A DNA stretch of 64,000 nucleotides from Adiantum capillus-veneris (lineage: Eukaryota; Streptophyta; Polypodiopsida; Polypodiales; Pteridaceae), in the NCBI GenBank assembly GCA_014529385.2, contig CM043942.1, positions 56,855,340 to 56,919,339 on the forward strand, written 5' to 3'. The position numbers and the translations under genes were made by a program. Position 1 is the stretch's first letter. Every line of letters starts with the position of its first letter. This document shows positions 46,385-56,217 of this stretch, one piece after another. The notes below the pieces were generated by a model that had not been told where the DNA came from, searched no databases, and saw only the letters and a program-made list of their open reading frames with translations.

Positions 46385-46960
46385 TCAAGAGTGCTATCAC
46401 TCTCTTCACTTGAACTCTCTTCCTCGTCCATGGATGAGGAGCATCCACTTGAGCTCCACTCATCAGCTGACGTCTCTAGTTCAAGGTTCTCTTGTCGCCC
46501 ATTCTTTAGGTTATAAACCACCTTCCGACTATGGCCACCCATGCGAGGCCTCAACTCCAAGTCTCCTGTTGCCCAATCTTGCCTAGCTCCTATACCCATG
46601 AGCCAAGGTCGTCCTAAAATAAGAGGGTATCCTTCTCCCTTTACTGGCATCACATAAGCATCAACCTCTGTAGTGATTCAAAAATAGAAACTCTCAAAGC
46701 TTTCACTACACCCACACAAGTGACAGAGACATTATTGGCCATTTTTGCCCTAAAGTTTGATGATTCCATTACCTCTAAACCCAATTGATGCATTAGCTTT
46801 TCTGTCATGACACAAACCTCTGCTCCACTGTCAATGTAAGTTTTGGAATCCGTTGTCCCTTGATTTGAGCCTCCACCAAAGGCACTATATCCTTGAGACC
46901 ATATGCTTTGATTACACTTACTAGCTTACTTCGCTTTGCCCTCGTGCTCACCATTTTTTA
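46385..46960 (-). pseudogene. Retropepsin (second Tat-like element)
   Basis: YIDSGAEVCVMTEKLMHQLG (DSG at about 46834-46823) is the active site. After a frame break, VDAYVMPVKGEGYPLILGRP completes the fold, followed by an acidic Ser-rich tail (SSSMDEEESSSEESDSTL) that runs into the LTR at 46384. The catalytic residues are intact, unlike in the other Tat-like copy (DGGA). Confidence 0.75.
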
Positions 46961-47078
46961 CCATTGTGTTGAAGCTTTGGGGAGATATGAAGTAGTAGTT
47001 GTGGCCAGTAATTTTGGTCCTTGAGAACTCACATCAGCTGTCAAGTCATAAGGTTGTGTCCGAGATCCCATAGGGAAA

Positions 47079-48284
47079 TCAGAGTATGTCAATTTGAGAC
47101 CTAGTACGGGTCTTCCTCTTCTTGGCTTCATCTTTAGTTGCCCGAGATGTACTTGCTTCATTGCTTGCATCCTTGCTTGTTTCTTTACCTACTTCATCTT
47201 GGGCACGCACACGTTTGATAGGCATTGTAGCCACTTCATCTATCTTCATCTTCCCTTTAGCTATTTCTTCCTGGTTGCTTCTGCCCTTGAGGACCTCCTC
47301 CATCCTTATGATGCTCACATTTGGTTGAGTAGCAGGGGCTTGAGCTTGAGCACGAGGTGGCTGCAAAATTTGAGGTTGCGGTTGCTCTTGTGCTTGAGCT
47401 CTAGCACGGGGTGGACTTACTTGTTGTCGAGGACCTCTGACAGGGTAGTCATATCTTCTGGGATGAGGGCAATTATACATGCCGTGGCCAATTTCCCCAC
47501 AATTGTAACACAACATTTCCCTTGCTTGACGTCGCATTGGTGGCCGATTCCCACCATTTCCCTCAATAGGCCTTCTTGCACCCTGCACAAGATTTACTCT
47601 CAACCCCTCTAGCTGGTTTGTGAGATTGTTTATTTGTTGGAGCATATCTTCTTGTTGACCTCTATTGAGGTCTGGTGCATTAGGCACATTTGGAGGTATG
47701 TGAGAAGCTTCCATAGTTGTGATATTGCCTCCCAAAGCTAGCTGGCCAGCTTGGGCTTGATAGAGAATCTTTCTATTCTTTTCCCTAGCAATTCTTAAGG
47801 CATCTTCAAAAGCATTTGGAAATTTTCCCTTTACCTTCTCCCTTAGCAAGGGGTACAAACCTGAGATAAATCGATCCTTTTGGAGGCAATTGGGAGCTCG
47901 CTCACCAGGGTTTAGTGAGTCTGACCATTGCCCCCAAAGTTTCAGAAAACCTTCCTCATAGGTTGCATAACCATGAGGGTCAACTTGATGAAGGGACAGA
48001 AGCCGTTGCCATAGTTCTTCTGCCGAATTGGCTCGTTGAAATCTTCGTAGGAAAGCCACCTTCAATCCCTCCCAATCAATTCTTTGGGTTGGTCTAGAGT
48101 GGAACCATACCCTAGCTTCTTCTTTGAGCACCAAAGGAAAAGCTCTCAATTTCAATGCTTCGTCATCCCTCCCGGAGACAAGGAAAGCCATCTCCAAGTT
48201 ATCCAAAAAATCCCCAGCATTTTCCCCACTACGCCCAAAAAAATTTGGGAAAGCCATCATAAAAGTGGGTTGCCTTCCTCTCAA
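47079..48284 (-). CDS. Gag of the second Tat-like element
   Basis: A 401-codon open frame; the first ATG is a few codons in (MMAFPNFFGRSGENAGDFLD). Gag core: WFHSRPTQRIDWEGLKVAFL, RRFQRANSAEELWQRL, CLQKDRFISGLYPLLREKVK. A coiled segment (MLQQINNLTNQLEGLRVNLV) follows, then the knuckle CYNCGEIGHGMYNC, a Pro/Gln/Ala-rich stretch and a basic end with TRSQIDIL. It is one of the few long intact frames in the window. The frame passes into the protease region with breaks. Confidence 0.8.
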   Translation of the reverse strand: MRGRQPTFMMAFPNFFGRSGENAGDFLDNLEMAFLVSGRDDEALKLRAFPLVLKEEARVWFHSRPTQRIDWEGLKVAFLRRFQRANSAEELWQRLLSLHQVDPHGYATYEEGFLKLWGQWSDSLNPGERAPNCLQKDRFISGLYPLLREKVKGKFPNAFEDALRIAREKNRKILYQAQAGQLALGGNITTMEASHIPPNVPNAPDLNRGQQEDMLQQINNLTNQLEGLRVNLVQGARRPIEGNGGNRPPMRRQAREMLCYNCGEIGHGMYNCPHPRRYDYPVRGPRQQVSPPRARAQAQEQPQPQILQPPRAQAQAPATQPNVSIIRMEEVLKGRSNQEEIAKGKMKIDEVATMPIKRVRAQDEVGKETSKDASNEASTSRATKDEAKKRKTRTRSQIDIL

Positions 48285-48712
48285 TACAGCACAAAGATGA
48301 AAACGTCTAGGCCCAAATCATATCTTATTAAGGGTAGAATAAATGGATTGATAGATGCATTAATCTCAGCTAGACGATGAGGGCCTAGTAAGTCCCTTAT
48401 GATGTTTTGGAACCTAAGCTTTGTGCTAGCTATTATATGCACAGTTTGTCTAGCAAGAGGTTGGAAAGGTCCATATAAATCCCTATGATTCATGGAGTAT
48501 GCTTAAAGCAAGATGAAGATGTGAACATCAAAAGATACATTATACTCCAAAATGGGAAATATTATAGGGTCAGGGGACAGCAATATCTCTCTCAACCTCT
48601 CAGCTCCAAAATAGAAGACCAATCTTTGTTGGAAAAAAATCTTTCTATCAATGCGCACATTCACCCTAATATTCTGAACTGATTGAAAGTTGTAGAAAAT
48701 GGGATTATTCAT
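48281..48712 (-). pseudogene. Two related short ORFs just upstream of gag
   Basis: Frames 48712-48503 (69 codons) and 48493-48281 (70 codons) resemble each other (REILLSPDPIIFPILEYNVS / AEINASINPFILPLIRYDLG, then FDVHIFILL / LDVFIFVLY). They are a tandem duplicate of one short coding unit. The second overlaps the gag start in another frame. Function unknown. Confidence 0.4.
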
Positions 48713-48745
48713 TGGTGCATTAATTACAAACTTCCATGAAGCACT

Positions 48746-49248
48746 TCATTGAAGTTGAGCTCTCTTGGATCCCACCATTTGAGAGATGCGAAGAATTTGC
48801 TCACCAGTGATTAGCCTAGCTTTGGTGTGACCATCTTCAGCTTTGTAGAGTTCATAGGGTTCGATGGCTACCCTCTCAACCACCTTGAGCCTTCTTGCTA
48901 GTAGTAGTTGGAGTGCATCACCATATGTAGCCTTTTGCCAATACCGCACCCCATTGATGTGTAGCTCCCCCTCCAAAAACTTGTTAATACCCAGTTTGAG
49001 AGTGCTTTCACCACCTGAAGTCGAGGCTTCAAAGGGAGTGTCTTCACACTAGCCACAAAGCACTCAACACAATTTTTTGACCTAGGGACTTGATGACTAC
49101 AAGATTTTCCTTGAAGCAAAGAAGGGTGTGTGTAGTTAACTCTCTTTACCCGCATACGTGCCGTTTGTCGATAAAGACGCTTCTTTTCTCGAGCTTCTTG
49201 GGGAGACCATAGTGGAAGTCTCGGAGGATTTGATGGATCTTCCTTCAT
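48746..49248 (-). pseudogene. Leader ORF of the second Tat-like element
   Basis: Frame 49248-48898 (basic, RLYRQTARMRVKRVNYTHPS) shifts near 48970 into 48976-48746 (GELHINGVRYWQKATYGDAL, QLLLARRLKVVERVAIEPYE). No domain recognised. Its place before gag parallels the extra ORFs of the first Tat-like element, but the sequences do not look alike. Confidence 0.4.
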
Positions 49249-49279
49249 AGGATTGATAGAGCGCTGCTTGAGAACTCCT

Positions 49280-49296
49280 CCGTGGGGGCACCAATT
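49280..49296 (-). other. Primer-binding-site-like sequence of the second Tat-like element
   Basis: Minus strand TGGTGCCCCCACGGAGG follows LTR end CTTCGTCA and TAAAT-like spacing. The first eight bases equal the TGGTGCCC found beside the LTR hairpin. tRNA not assigned. Confidence 0.55.
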
Positions 49297-49298
49297 TA

Positions 49299-49412
49299 TG
49301 ACGAAGGAAATTTGGAATGGCGGCCTCTACACCAAAACAAACTCCATTGCGCCACAAGGGAAATGAGATGAGGGCACCACCTAGTCTTGGAAGCGTGGAC
49401 TAGGACCGCTAC

Positions 49413-49471
<59 letters not shown>

Positions 49472-50748
49472 ACTATGAATGAAGCATTAACCGTGGTGTG
49501 TGTACAAGGAATGGATGACTTCAAACACTCCCAACACAAATAGCATATAGATTACCAAACAGTCACTCAAGGATTAGCCAAGATCACATCAAGCACTCTC
49601 ACACGCATATAAAACATTTCTCTTAATTAACATAAGTAAGAGGAGGAGAGGTTACTAGCATGAAACAATTTGCACTCTAGGATGCGCAAGAATAGAGTGA
49701 ATGAATGAGCTTATGGGCTCATGGTGAGTGATACAAAGGCTCAATGGGCTGAGGGAGGCTTGGAATTACAAAGGGGAAGGCTTCTTTATATAGGAAAGAG
49801 AGTGATTAGGAGTGAGGTTAAGATACAAGTGTAATTTGTACAAATGAAGCTTGATTAGGGACATTCAACCAATGAAGAAGCTCCTTCCAAGTGATTTGTT
49901 GACCAATTAGCTCTATCATCACTTGTGTTGTCTTCACTCCTTCCTCCATAGCTTGAGTCCAAGAGCTTCCTTATTTTAAAATGTAAATAATCTACATAAA
50001 ATCAATACATATCTAGTAATAATAGAAATGGGTTGAATGAGAACTTATGAATTACAACAAGATTAAGCATGACTTGAGAGGTGATTAGAAGAGGAACTTT
50101 GATGGGTTTTTGAGCTTGAGAGAGAGGAGGAAGGAGAGGAGGGTGAGAAGACTAATAGCTGATTTTAAAGAAGGTCTCAATGTGGAAAAGGAAGGTGTGT
50201 GTGTGTGTAAAGGTAGGGGGGTGGTCTCCACCACAGTTGAAAAAACTGGCGTCCACCATTTTGGCCATATCTCCTAGACCGTAGATGCAAAAATTATAAA
50301 AAAAATATGGCCAGAATCTTCAGCTCGTCAGTTACAAGTTTGATGAAGACAACTTTTCTTGGATCGGAGTGGAAGTATTTTGTAAAAATTCAACAAAATC
50401 ATGTGCCTGGTTTCTTCCTTTACCAAGTCTTCCACTTGGGTCCCATTTGTTTGAATCATCATATGGCTCCAAAGCCATGATGATATGAGCCACTCATGAC
50501 CCTTGAATCATGGGTGCATGGCTCCACAACCACATCATATCTTTTCTTTTCACATTTACATATTTTCCCTTCCCTTTACCACTAGGTTCTCCCTCTACCT
50601 TTCACCTCCGGTGAACTAGTCAAGAAAAAATCATTTTTTTTAAATTTTTCCAAGAGGTTGTTCTCACTCTTTCTTTTATTGTAAACCTCTAGAAGCAAGG
50701 AAAACCAACAAAATATGATAAACAAAAATTTGTGATAGGCTCGGATCA
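49299..50748 (-). repeat. LTR family 4: 5' LTR of the second Tat-like element
   Basis: Minus strand TGATCCGAGCC at 50748 to CTTCGTCA at 49299, about 1450 bp, TG...CA. A TATA-like CTATATAAAG lies near 49793-49784, a (GA)n tract at about 49417-49470, and the hairpin-TGGTGCCC at 49404-49372. The outer end abuts the right half of a palindrome of the host element. Confidence 0.6.
49372..49404 (-). other. LTR hairpin followed by TGGTGCCC (family 4)
   Basis: Minus strand CCTAGTC (49404-49398), 11-nt loop, GACTAGG (49386-49380), then TGGTGCCC (49379-49372). Compared with copies L and R the last stem pair is C-G in place of T-A, a compensating change. Confidence 0.6.
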
Positions 50749-51458
50749 GCGTATGATGTCTTTTTTCACAGATTTTGACTATTTTGGTTATGCTCACTCT
50801 CAGTGGCCCCTTTATGCTCTGTTCACTCACAAAATTCAGTTTGAACTCTGTTTGAGCAAGTTATGGCTAATTTAGGCTTTTCTTGGCAATTTTCCGCTTT
50901 TGACTTGTTTTTTGGGTCAATTGTGATCCAAATGGGATGAAACTTGAAATATAACCTCTAGACAGCTATTACAATGGATCTGTGTTAGCAAAGTATCAAA
51001 ATATGTCCAAAATTAGGTCAAAGACATCATACGCGTATGATGTCTTTTTCATCAATTTGGGTCCAAACCTGATATTTATGCTTCCTACAGTGCCTGTAAC
51101 AATCTTGTCAGGTCAGATATCAAAAATAAGCAGTGGATGTGCCAAAAGACATTATACGCATATGATGTCTTTTTTCACAGATTTTGACTATTTTTGGTTT
51201 TAAGCCTTCTCCAATGTTTATAATTGAGTTTCAAGTGTTTTTGTCAGGTTTGAATGTAAAAAACAAGATTTGAATCCAAAATTTCCTATTCTTTGCGTTT
51301 CTTGGACTCCAACTTGTCTTTTTGGGTTTCTTTGAGTGTTACTGCTCTTGTTTTAAGTTGATCTTAGGGTAAAACCCCCTTCTAAACACTCTGGCAATGT
51401 CAAATTTTCAATTTTAGTCTCTGTTTAGGTCCTAAGACATCATACGCGTATGATGTCT
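50749..51458. repeat. Palindrome array, right cluster (one half and three full copies)
   Basis: Full copies of the same palindrome start at 51023 (perfect), 51148 (two changes) and 51436 (perfect). A right half (GCGTATGATGTC) is at 50749-50760, directly against the LTR end at 50748. Spacings are 125 and 288 bp, echoing those of the left cluster. This is the leader next to the 5' LTR. Confidence 0.9.
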
Positions 51459-51979
51459 AAAGTTGCAGATTTCCAGTTTTTCAGCACAGAACTCTTCCAA
51501 TAGCTCTTTTAAGTGCTCAGCAACAATCAGCTACACAGAAAATTTTTCTGAACTTTGTTTATTGCATATTTCACTACCAAAGCGACTTTTTCAATTATCT
51601 AACATGCAATCAAACACATCAAGCAAATAGAACACCAATTGATAGCTCTAGATCAGGATTAAATCAGGCCCTACCTAAGCTACTTCTAATCATAAAATGG
51701 ATTTTTTGCAATTGAAAATATAAAGAGATTTACTACCACACAAGGAGTAGCAAATGCTTTTTATGTCAACAACCACTTAAACACCATCAAAAACAATCTA
51801 ATCTAAGCTAAACTAAAAATACTGTCAACACGGAAGACCCAGGAATACCCCACTTCCTAGTATCTCTCGAGACCTTCGGAGTCCACCACTCCTAGATCTT
51901 TTCTAACTAAAGTATACAAAGTAGTTTATACGACTCACCTCATAGGATTAGTCTAAGGTCACCTACTTAGGGCTCTCGT

Positions 51980-51998
51980 CCCCGGTAGCGGCACCAAA
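51980..51998 (-). other. Primer-binding-site-like sequence of the family 3 element
   Basis: The minus strand after LTR end TTAACA reads TTTGGTGCCGCTACCGGGG. Its position and TGG start fit a tRNA primer site; the tRNA was not assigned. Confidence 0.6.
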
Positions 51999-52622
51999 TG
52001 TTAAGGCGGTTACGCCGCTAGCGGAAGCTAAATAGCGAGAACTCAACCAACAACAGAATTTGTCAGACGAGGACGGAGCTTGATCCGCAGGCGCATGGAA
52101 ACAACTAGGTGGGTGTCAAATCACCTACTCGACCTTCTAATGACAATCACTACTAAGGAAATCAAATCTAAGTTCTAAAATACGCAAGTGGCTGAAATCC
52201 GTACTACGAACGAATGCTATACGAAACAGGATCTAGAATCATTGAATCGATCTCAAACTCAAGGGGAAGTCTATACACTAGGTAAGAACAACACCCTAAA
52301 GACTTGAACTGCAAAATCAACCTATAACCACTCCGTGCGGCAAACGCGTATGAAGACAGGCCGAAAAATACAGGTGACCGAAACTTGACCCCGATGGTAC
52401 TAATGTGTAGCTCTACTCGTTGTGGTTCTATAGATATGTTGCACGCTCTATTCCGACACACGAGTTGGAAGAAAACTCACACCGAAGCTCGCAGGAACTT
52501 ACCACACGTAGAAGCCGATAGCGCGCACTCTTGGTATCTGTGCGTAGCTCTCACCGTTGCTAACACAATGGCGGTGTCGCTTCTCCAATGGGAGCCCCGT
52601 AGCTCGCGTAGCAAGAAGATAA

Positions 52623-52659
<37 letters not shown>

Positions 52660-52946
52660 ACACAGTCACGACGCTCAAAAAACTCACTTTGATTAATTAT
52701 TGAATCTCCTTTAGGTTACAAAACTTTGGCTTATATACCTCAGCCTTGGAGGTGAGAACATCTCTAATTATTTACATCAACAGGTGAAATTACTTCGGGA
52801 TTACAAGCTGGAAACTCAATTGAGTCCAGTTACTTAATGAATGGCTTAAATCAAAATTAATGTCGGAAAGACATTTATTACAATCAATGGTTACAAAATG
52901 ATGGGTGTGAGCAAAAATGTGGGTGTGATCCTCTGCTGGCTCAACA
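51999..52946 (-). repeat. LTR family 3, 5' copy
   Basis: 948 bp, same ends as 34971-35910 with a longer (CT)n tract (about 52626-52657). A TATA-like GGTATATAAGCC lies near 52738-52727. Confidence 0.92.
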
Positions 52947-53230
52947 CGTGCAGATACGACAGATGATCAGGGGGACATCTCATCTTGACAGCGAAGGCTT
53001 CGACACCTTTCACTATGAGTTTGTGAGTTTCCAATCCAATCCTAACTATGGCGTTTTTTTAAACGTGATGAATCATGTATTCTTATTACTTTGATTTTTG
53101 TATAAACGCGGAATCTTGCAATGCATCGAGCCCCGATACGCCAGGAGGAGACATATGGATATCGCAGAGGTATCTATGAAGTATTGAATGATCTTGATGC
53201 TTTGGGAGAGCCTGTAGACTGGGAGGCCTT
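52947..53230 (+). pseudogene. Second CACTA gene (TNPA-like), 3' part
   Basis: Right of the LTR the frame gives VQIRQMIRGTSHLDSEGFDT then FHYEF and a GTGAGT donor-like site at about 53025. After a likely intron another open stretch (about 53120-53220) reads RQEETYGYRRGIYEVLNDLD and PVDWEALKSC before a stop. This continues the gene broken at 34970. Confidence 0.5.
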
Positions 53231-53418
53231 AAAGTCTTGCTGATCGATTGAGGTGAGAAGTTAATATGTGTGAGTTGATTTAATTAAATAAGTATATGTG
53301 AAGTATATCAATACTAATTTTGTGACTTGTCCTATGTGCAGGTTGTGACACCTAGTCATCAGTGGATTTCATATATATGTTTTGTGAGACACAGACACGC
53401 TTCTGTGTCTCTTTTTTG

Positions 53419-53719
53419 TATAGACATGGTTATCGTTATTGTTTTCCTTATGGTTATGGTTATTGTCATTGTATAGACATGGTTATGGTTATTGTTCTTG
53501 TATAGACATGGTTATGGTTATGGCACAGGCCAAGCTGCCTGTCCTCTGCCCAAGAATTTTTTTTTCTGTTATGGTCGTCGCAATGTGCGTCACTAGGCAC
53601 GTCGAAATATGCGTCAATAAGAGTACCTTTCGACGCATATTGCGACGTTTTTGTAGGGATGCGTATTTCGACGGTTTTTTCGATGGAGAGCGTCGAAGGC
53701 CCCCTTTTTTGTTGTAGTG
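53419..53719. repeat. CACTA right terminal and subterminal repeats
   Basis: Three TATAGACATGGTTAT units lie at 53419, 53472 and 53510. CGTCGAAATATGCGTC (53600-53615) and its near complement GACGCATATTGCGACG (53632-53647) form a subterminal inverted pair, with further CGTCG units around it. The element ends GTTGTAGTG at 53719. Subterminal clusters bind transposase in CACTA elements (family knowledge). The flanking CAG (53720-53722) could be the 3-bp target duplication. Confidence 0.75.
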
Positions 53720-54345
53720 CAGCCAAAAAAGGGAAGGTAACTAAACACGTATTACATGAAGCCGATGATTGCATACGCCATACAACAGGTTGGGATGACC
53801 ATGTGGACTCTTTATCAGTGCATGCCTATCTTGCAAAATGCTATAACAATGAAGCAATTGTGGAAGAGAAGTGCATACGTGAGAATGGAGATGCAGGTCC
53901 TTCTACTTCAAAGAGGGTTACAATAGCTAGTGGAAGAAAGGATCCAGAACCTTCTTATGAGGCTCCACCACATGTGCCTCCTCCTCTTGAGATTCCAATG
54001 GAGGAGGCATCTACAGGAAAGAAGAAAGAGAAAGGAGAAGCTAAAGCAAAAGTCCCTGCATACAAACTACAATCTGAAATTGAAGCTGCCACAAACTTAA
54101 ACCAGGTATTGGAGGAAAGGATTTTGAATAGCAAAGTTGAGTTTACCTTGGGTGAGGTTCTTGGCATTGCTAAATGCGAGTTTCATGAAGAAATTATAGA
54201 TATCATAAAAAGAAAGGGGAAAAATCTCACTGAGTCTATTCCTCCACAGTCTGAGGGTGAAGGGGAGTCACTTAAGGCACATGGAATACATGTCCAAGAG
54301 AGTGATTGTGATGAAAATATGATAGGATGCTACCAGTGTTCTTGA
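53720..54345 (+). pseudogene. Gag-like part of the DHG gypsy element
   Basis: The frame is open from within the CACTA end through 54345. Element sequence proper starts after 53719 (HVLHEADDCIRHTTGWDDHV). It contains AKVPAYKLQSEIEAATNLNQ and VEFTLGEVLGIAKCEFHEEI, the conserved gag-protease linker of this lineage. The N-terminus is missing. A (GAT)n run follows at 54370-54390. Confidence 0.65.
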
Positions 54346-54424
54346 AGAGATGCACATGCTCGATTTGCAGATGATGATGATGATGATGAAGCCTCCTATA
54401 AACCCACTACTCCAAAAGTCTTTG

Positions 54425-54800
54425 GGCAATAGCTACAACAGAAACCTTAGTCAAGGTGGGTGATCTTGAGGAGCCATATGTTGCATTGATAGATCATGGC
54501 GCTAAGATCAATCTTATGTCCAAAGAGTCTTTACACGAAGGGTAAGTGGCCGATAGACACAGACCATGGGTGGATGATTAGAGCTGCAAATAACTCATCA
54601 CAATAGCTGTATGGGGCTTGTCCAAATGTTAAAGTGATGATTGGTAATGTGAAGGATGAGCAAAATTTATTTGTGCAGGAGATGTCTACCTATCCTCTTA
54701 TCCTTGGGTATCCATACATCACAGCCGTTCACATGGAAACAAAGGTCTTGGATGATGGTTCTGCTTATGCTAGGGTAAAGAGCAGAGATGGAAAGTGAGA
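54425..54800 (+). pseudogene. Retropepsin with D-H-G active site
   Basis: Frames give VKVGDLEEPYVALIDHGAKI and NLMSKESLHEG, then with breaks YPLILGYPYITAVHMETKVL. In this lineage the catalytic triplet is DHG rather than DSG/DTG. Several stops (for example after HEG near 54543) make it inactive. Confidence 0.65.
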
Positions 54801-54928
54801 TGCGCAATTTTTGATTGTGTGTGTGAATCACGAGAGGAACCGCAATAGTCTTCGTGAGTATCCTCTCCAAAAGCGAACAAAGAGTTCAAAGAGTACAATG
54901 AGACAAGGGGTTTTGTCCATGTACCATT

Positions 54929-56217
54929 GTGAAGCAAGATTGCAATGGTACAAGAAGAAAAAGATTCTTGCCTGACCCAAAGCGAGAAGAAGCTTTTTCT
55001 ATAGGTTTCGAGGGATTAATAGAGCATGGATCAGTATGTTTTATGAAGCTTGATGATATGAAAAGAAGTGCGCAACAATATGTATATAGTGTACATAAAT
55101 ACATGAAAGAAAATGGTTTCATAAAGGATACTGAATATATTTCAAGTTTCTTGGAACAAGTTTCTCATGTAGATACTATGCTTGAGCTTGAAGCTATAAT
55201 GGATTCTAGCATGCAAGATGAAACCCACATTGTGGAAGTATGCTCTATGGAAATGTATGATGTGATTGAGGCTTTTGAAGATCAGAAAGATTTCAATGCT
55301 AATGAAGGACCGGAAGTACGTGTGGAGACCAAGTACAAAACGGTGGCTAAGAAAGTGAGACTAGTGGCCTTACCTTTACCATCATATTGCAGGAAAAATC
55401 TAGAGCAAGCTTCTTTGCAGCCGAGTCTTAGGGATCCAAAAAGAACTGGACACAAGTTCACAATGGAATCCCTAAAAGAGATAAAAGTTGGTTGTGAAGA
55501 GTTTTTAATAGAAGAAGAGAAAAAGATTCTTAGAGAAATTCTTTCAAGACATGGTAAGGCTTTTGCTTTCCCGCCACATGAGATAGGGTGTGTTGATCCT
55601 AATGTTGTTGCACCTATGGTGATCTTCACTATCCCTCACGTACCTTGGAATCTACGCCCAATTCCTGTTCCAAAAGAACATTTGCCAAAGTTAATGGAAC
55701 TAATCAATGAAAAGATTAGCATGGGTATCTTGGAGCCTTATTGTGCACCATATTCAAGGTGTTTTACTGTGCCTAAGAAGAATGGAGCTTTGCGGTTCAT
55801 ACAAGATATGCAACCTGTAAACAAGGTTACCATCAGGAATGTGGGTACAGGACCTATAGTGGATGAATTTACAGAGGCGTTTGCAGGAGTAGAGATCTGA
55901 CAACTATGAAAACACCTTTGGGATTGGTAAAAATGTGTACCTTACCTCAAGGAGCAACAAATTCAGTTGCACACATGATGAATGGGATTAATATGGTTCT
56001 ACGTGACTTCATACCTCAAATCACAATGCCATTTCTTGATGATGTGCCCATCAAAGGATGTGAAGACAAAGATAAAGATGAAGCTATGGATTCAAGCGGT
56101 GTCGTAAGTTTGTTGCAGACCATATCGAAGATTGTGAGAAGATTTTGTCAAAGGTTGAAGAATTTAATATTACCCTATCAGGGCAAAAATCTGTATTTGG
56201 TGTTAACGAAGTGTTGA
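54929..56217 (+). pseudogene. Reverse transcriptase with motif A deleted
   Basis: Frame 54929-55900 (323 codons) carries a long N-terminal part and RPIPVPKEHLPKLMELINEK, YSRCFTVPKKNGALRFIQDM, QPVNKVTIRN, VDEFTEAFAG. It ends at TGA 55898-55900. The next frame starts TMKTPLGLVKMCTLPQGATN and has MPFLDDVPIKG (motif C, FLDD). The stretch between AFAG and TMKTP, which should hold motif A (D-x-x-SGY), is missing: roughly 20 residues are deleted at about 55893-55902. Confidence 0.75.

Larger units (their letters stand above)
46385..50748 (-). mobile_element. Second Tat-like gypsy element, 5' half (LTR, leader, gag, protease)
   Basis: Minus order: LTR 50748-49299, primer-like site TGGTGCCCCCACGGAGG, small leader ORFs, gag, protease, then truncation at 46384 by the family 1 LTR. 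Gag and protease are clearly related to those of the element at 12830-21441 (same GEIGHGMYNC/GEFGHGMYNC knuckle, same GYPxILGRPWL). RT, RNase H and integrase are absent. Confidence 0.75.
34971..52946 (-). mobile_element. Non-autonomous-looking LTR retrotransposon (gag-like only) inserted in the CACTA element, with nested insertions
   Basis: LTRs 34971-35910 and 51999-52946 are direct repeats. Polypurine tract GGAGGGGGGGAG (35922-35911) lies beside the left LTR and a TGGTGCC primer-like site beside the right one, so the element reads on the minus strand. By eye the LTRs differ at about 13 sites plus a (CT)n length change, so insertion was fairly recent. Own parts: a palindrome-rich leader (51998-50749 and about 40410-39300) and a broken gag-like coiled-coil region (39233-35960). 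The middle (about 40.4-50.7 kb) is other elements. Flanks CCTGT and CGTGC do not form a clean target duplication. Confidence 0.8.
30417..53719 (+). mobile_element. CACTA (En/Spm-type) DNA transposon, split by an 18-kb retrotransposon
   Basis: Plus-strand TNP2-type transposase exons (30417-34063), a second gene (34171 onward) and the right terminus CACTACAACAAAAAAGG (reverse complement of 53703-53719) define a CACTA element. CACTA elements move by cut and paste using TNP2 and a second protein. The coding region continues from 34970 directly to 52947, showing that the intervening element was inserted into it. The left terminal repeat was not found; the family 2 solo LTR sits where it would be expected to begin. 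Confidence 0.8.

Noticed and set aside
34966-52951. 5-bp target duplication around the 18-kb element
   Set aside because: Flanks CCTGT and CGTGC do not match. Insertion is supported instead by the reading frame continuing across the junction.
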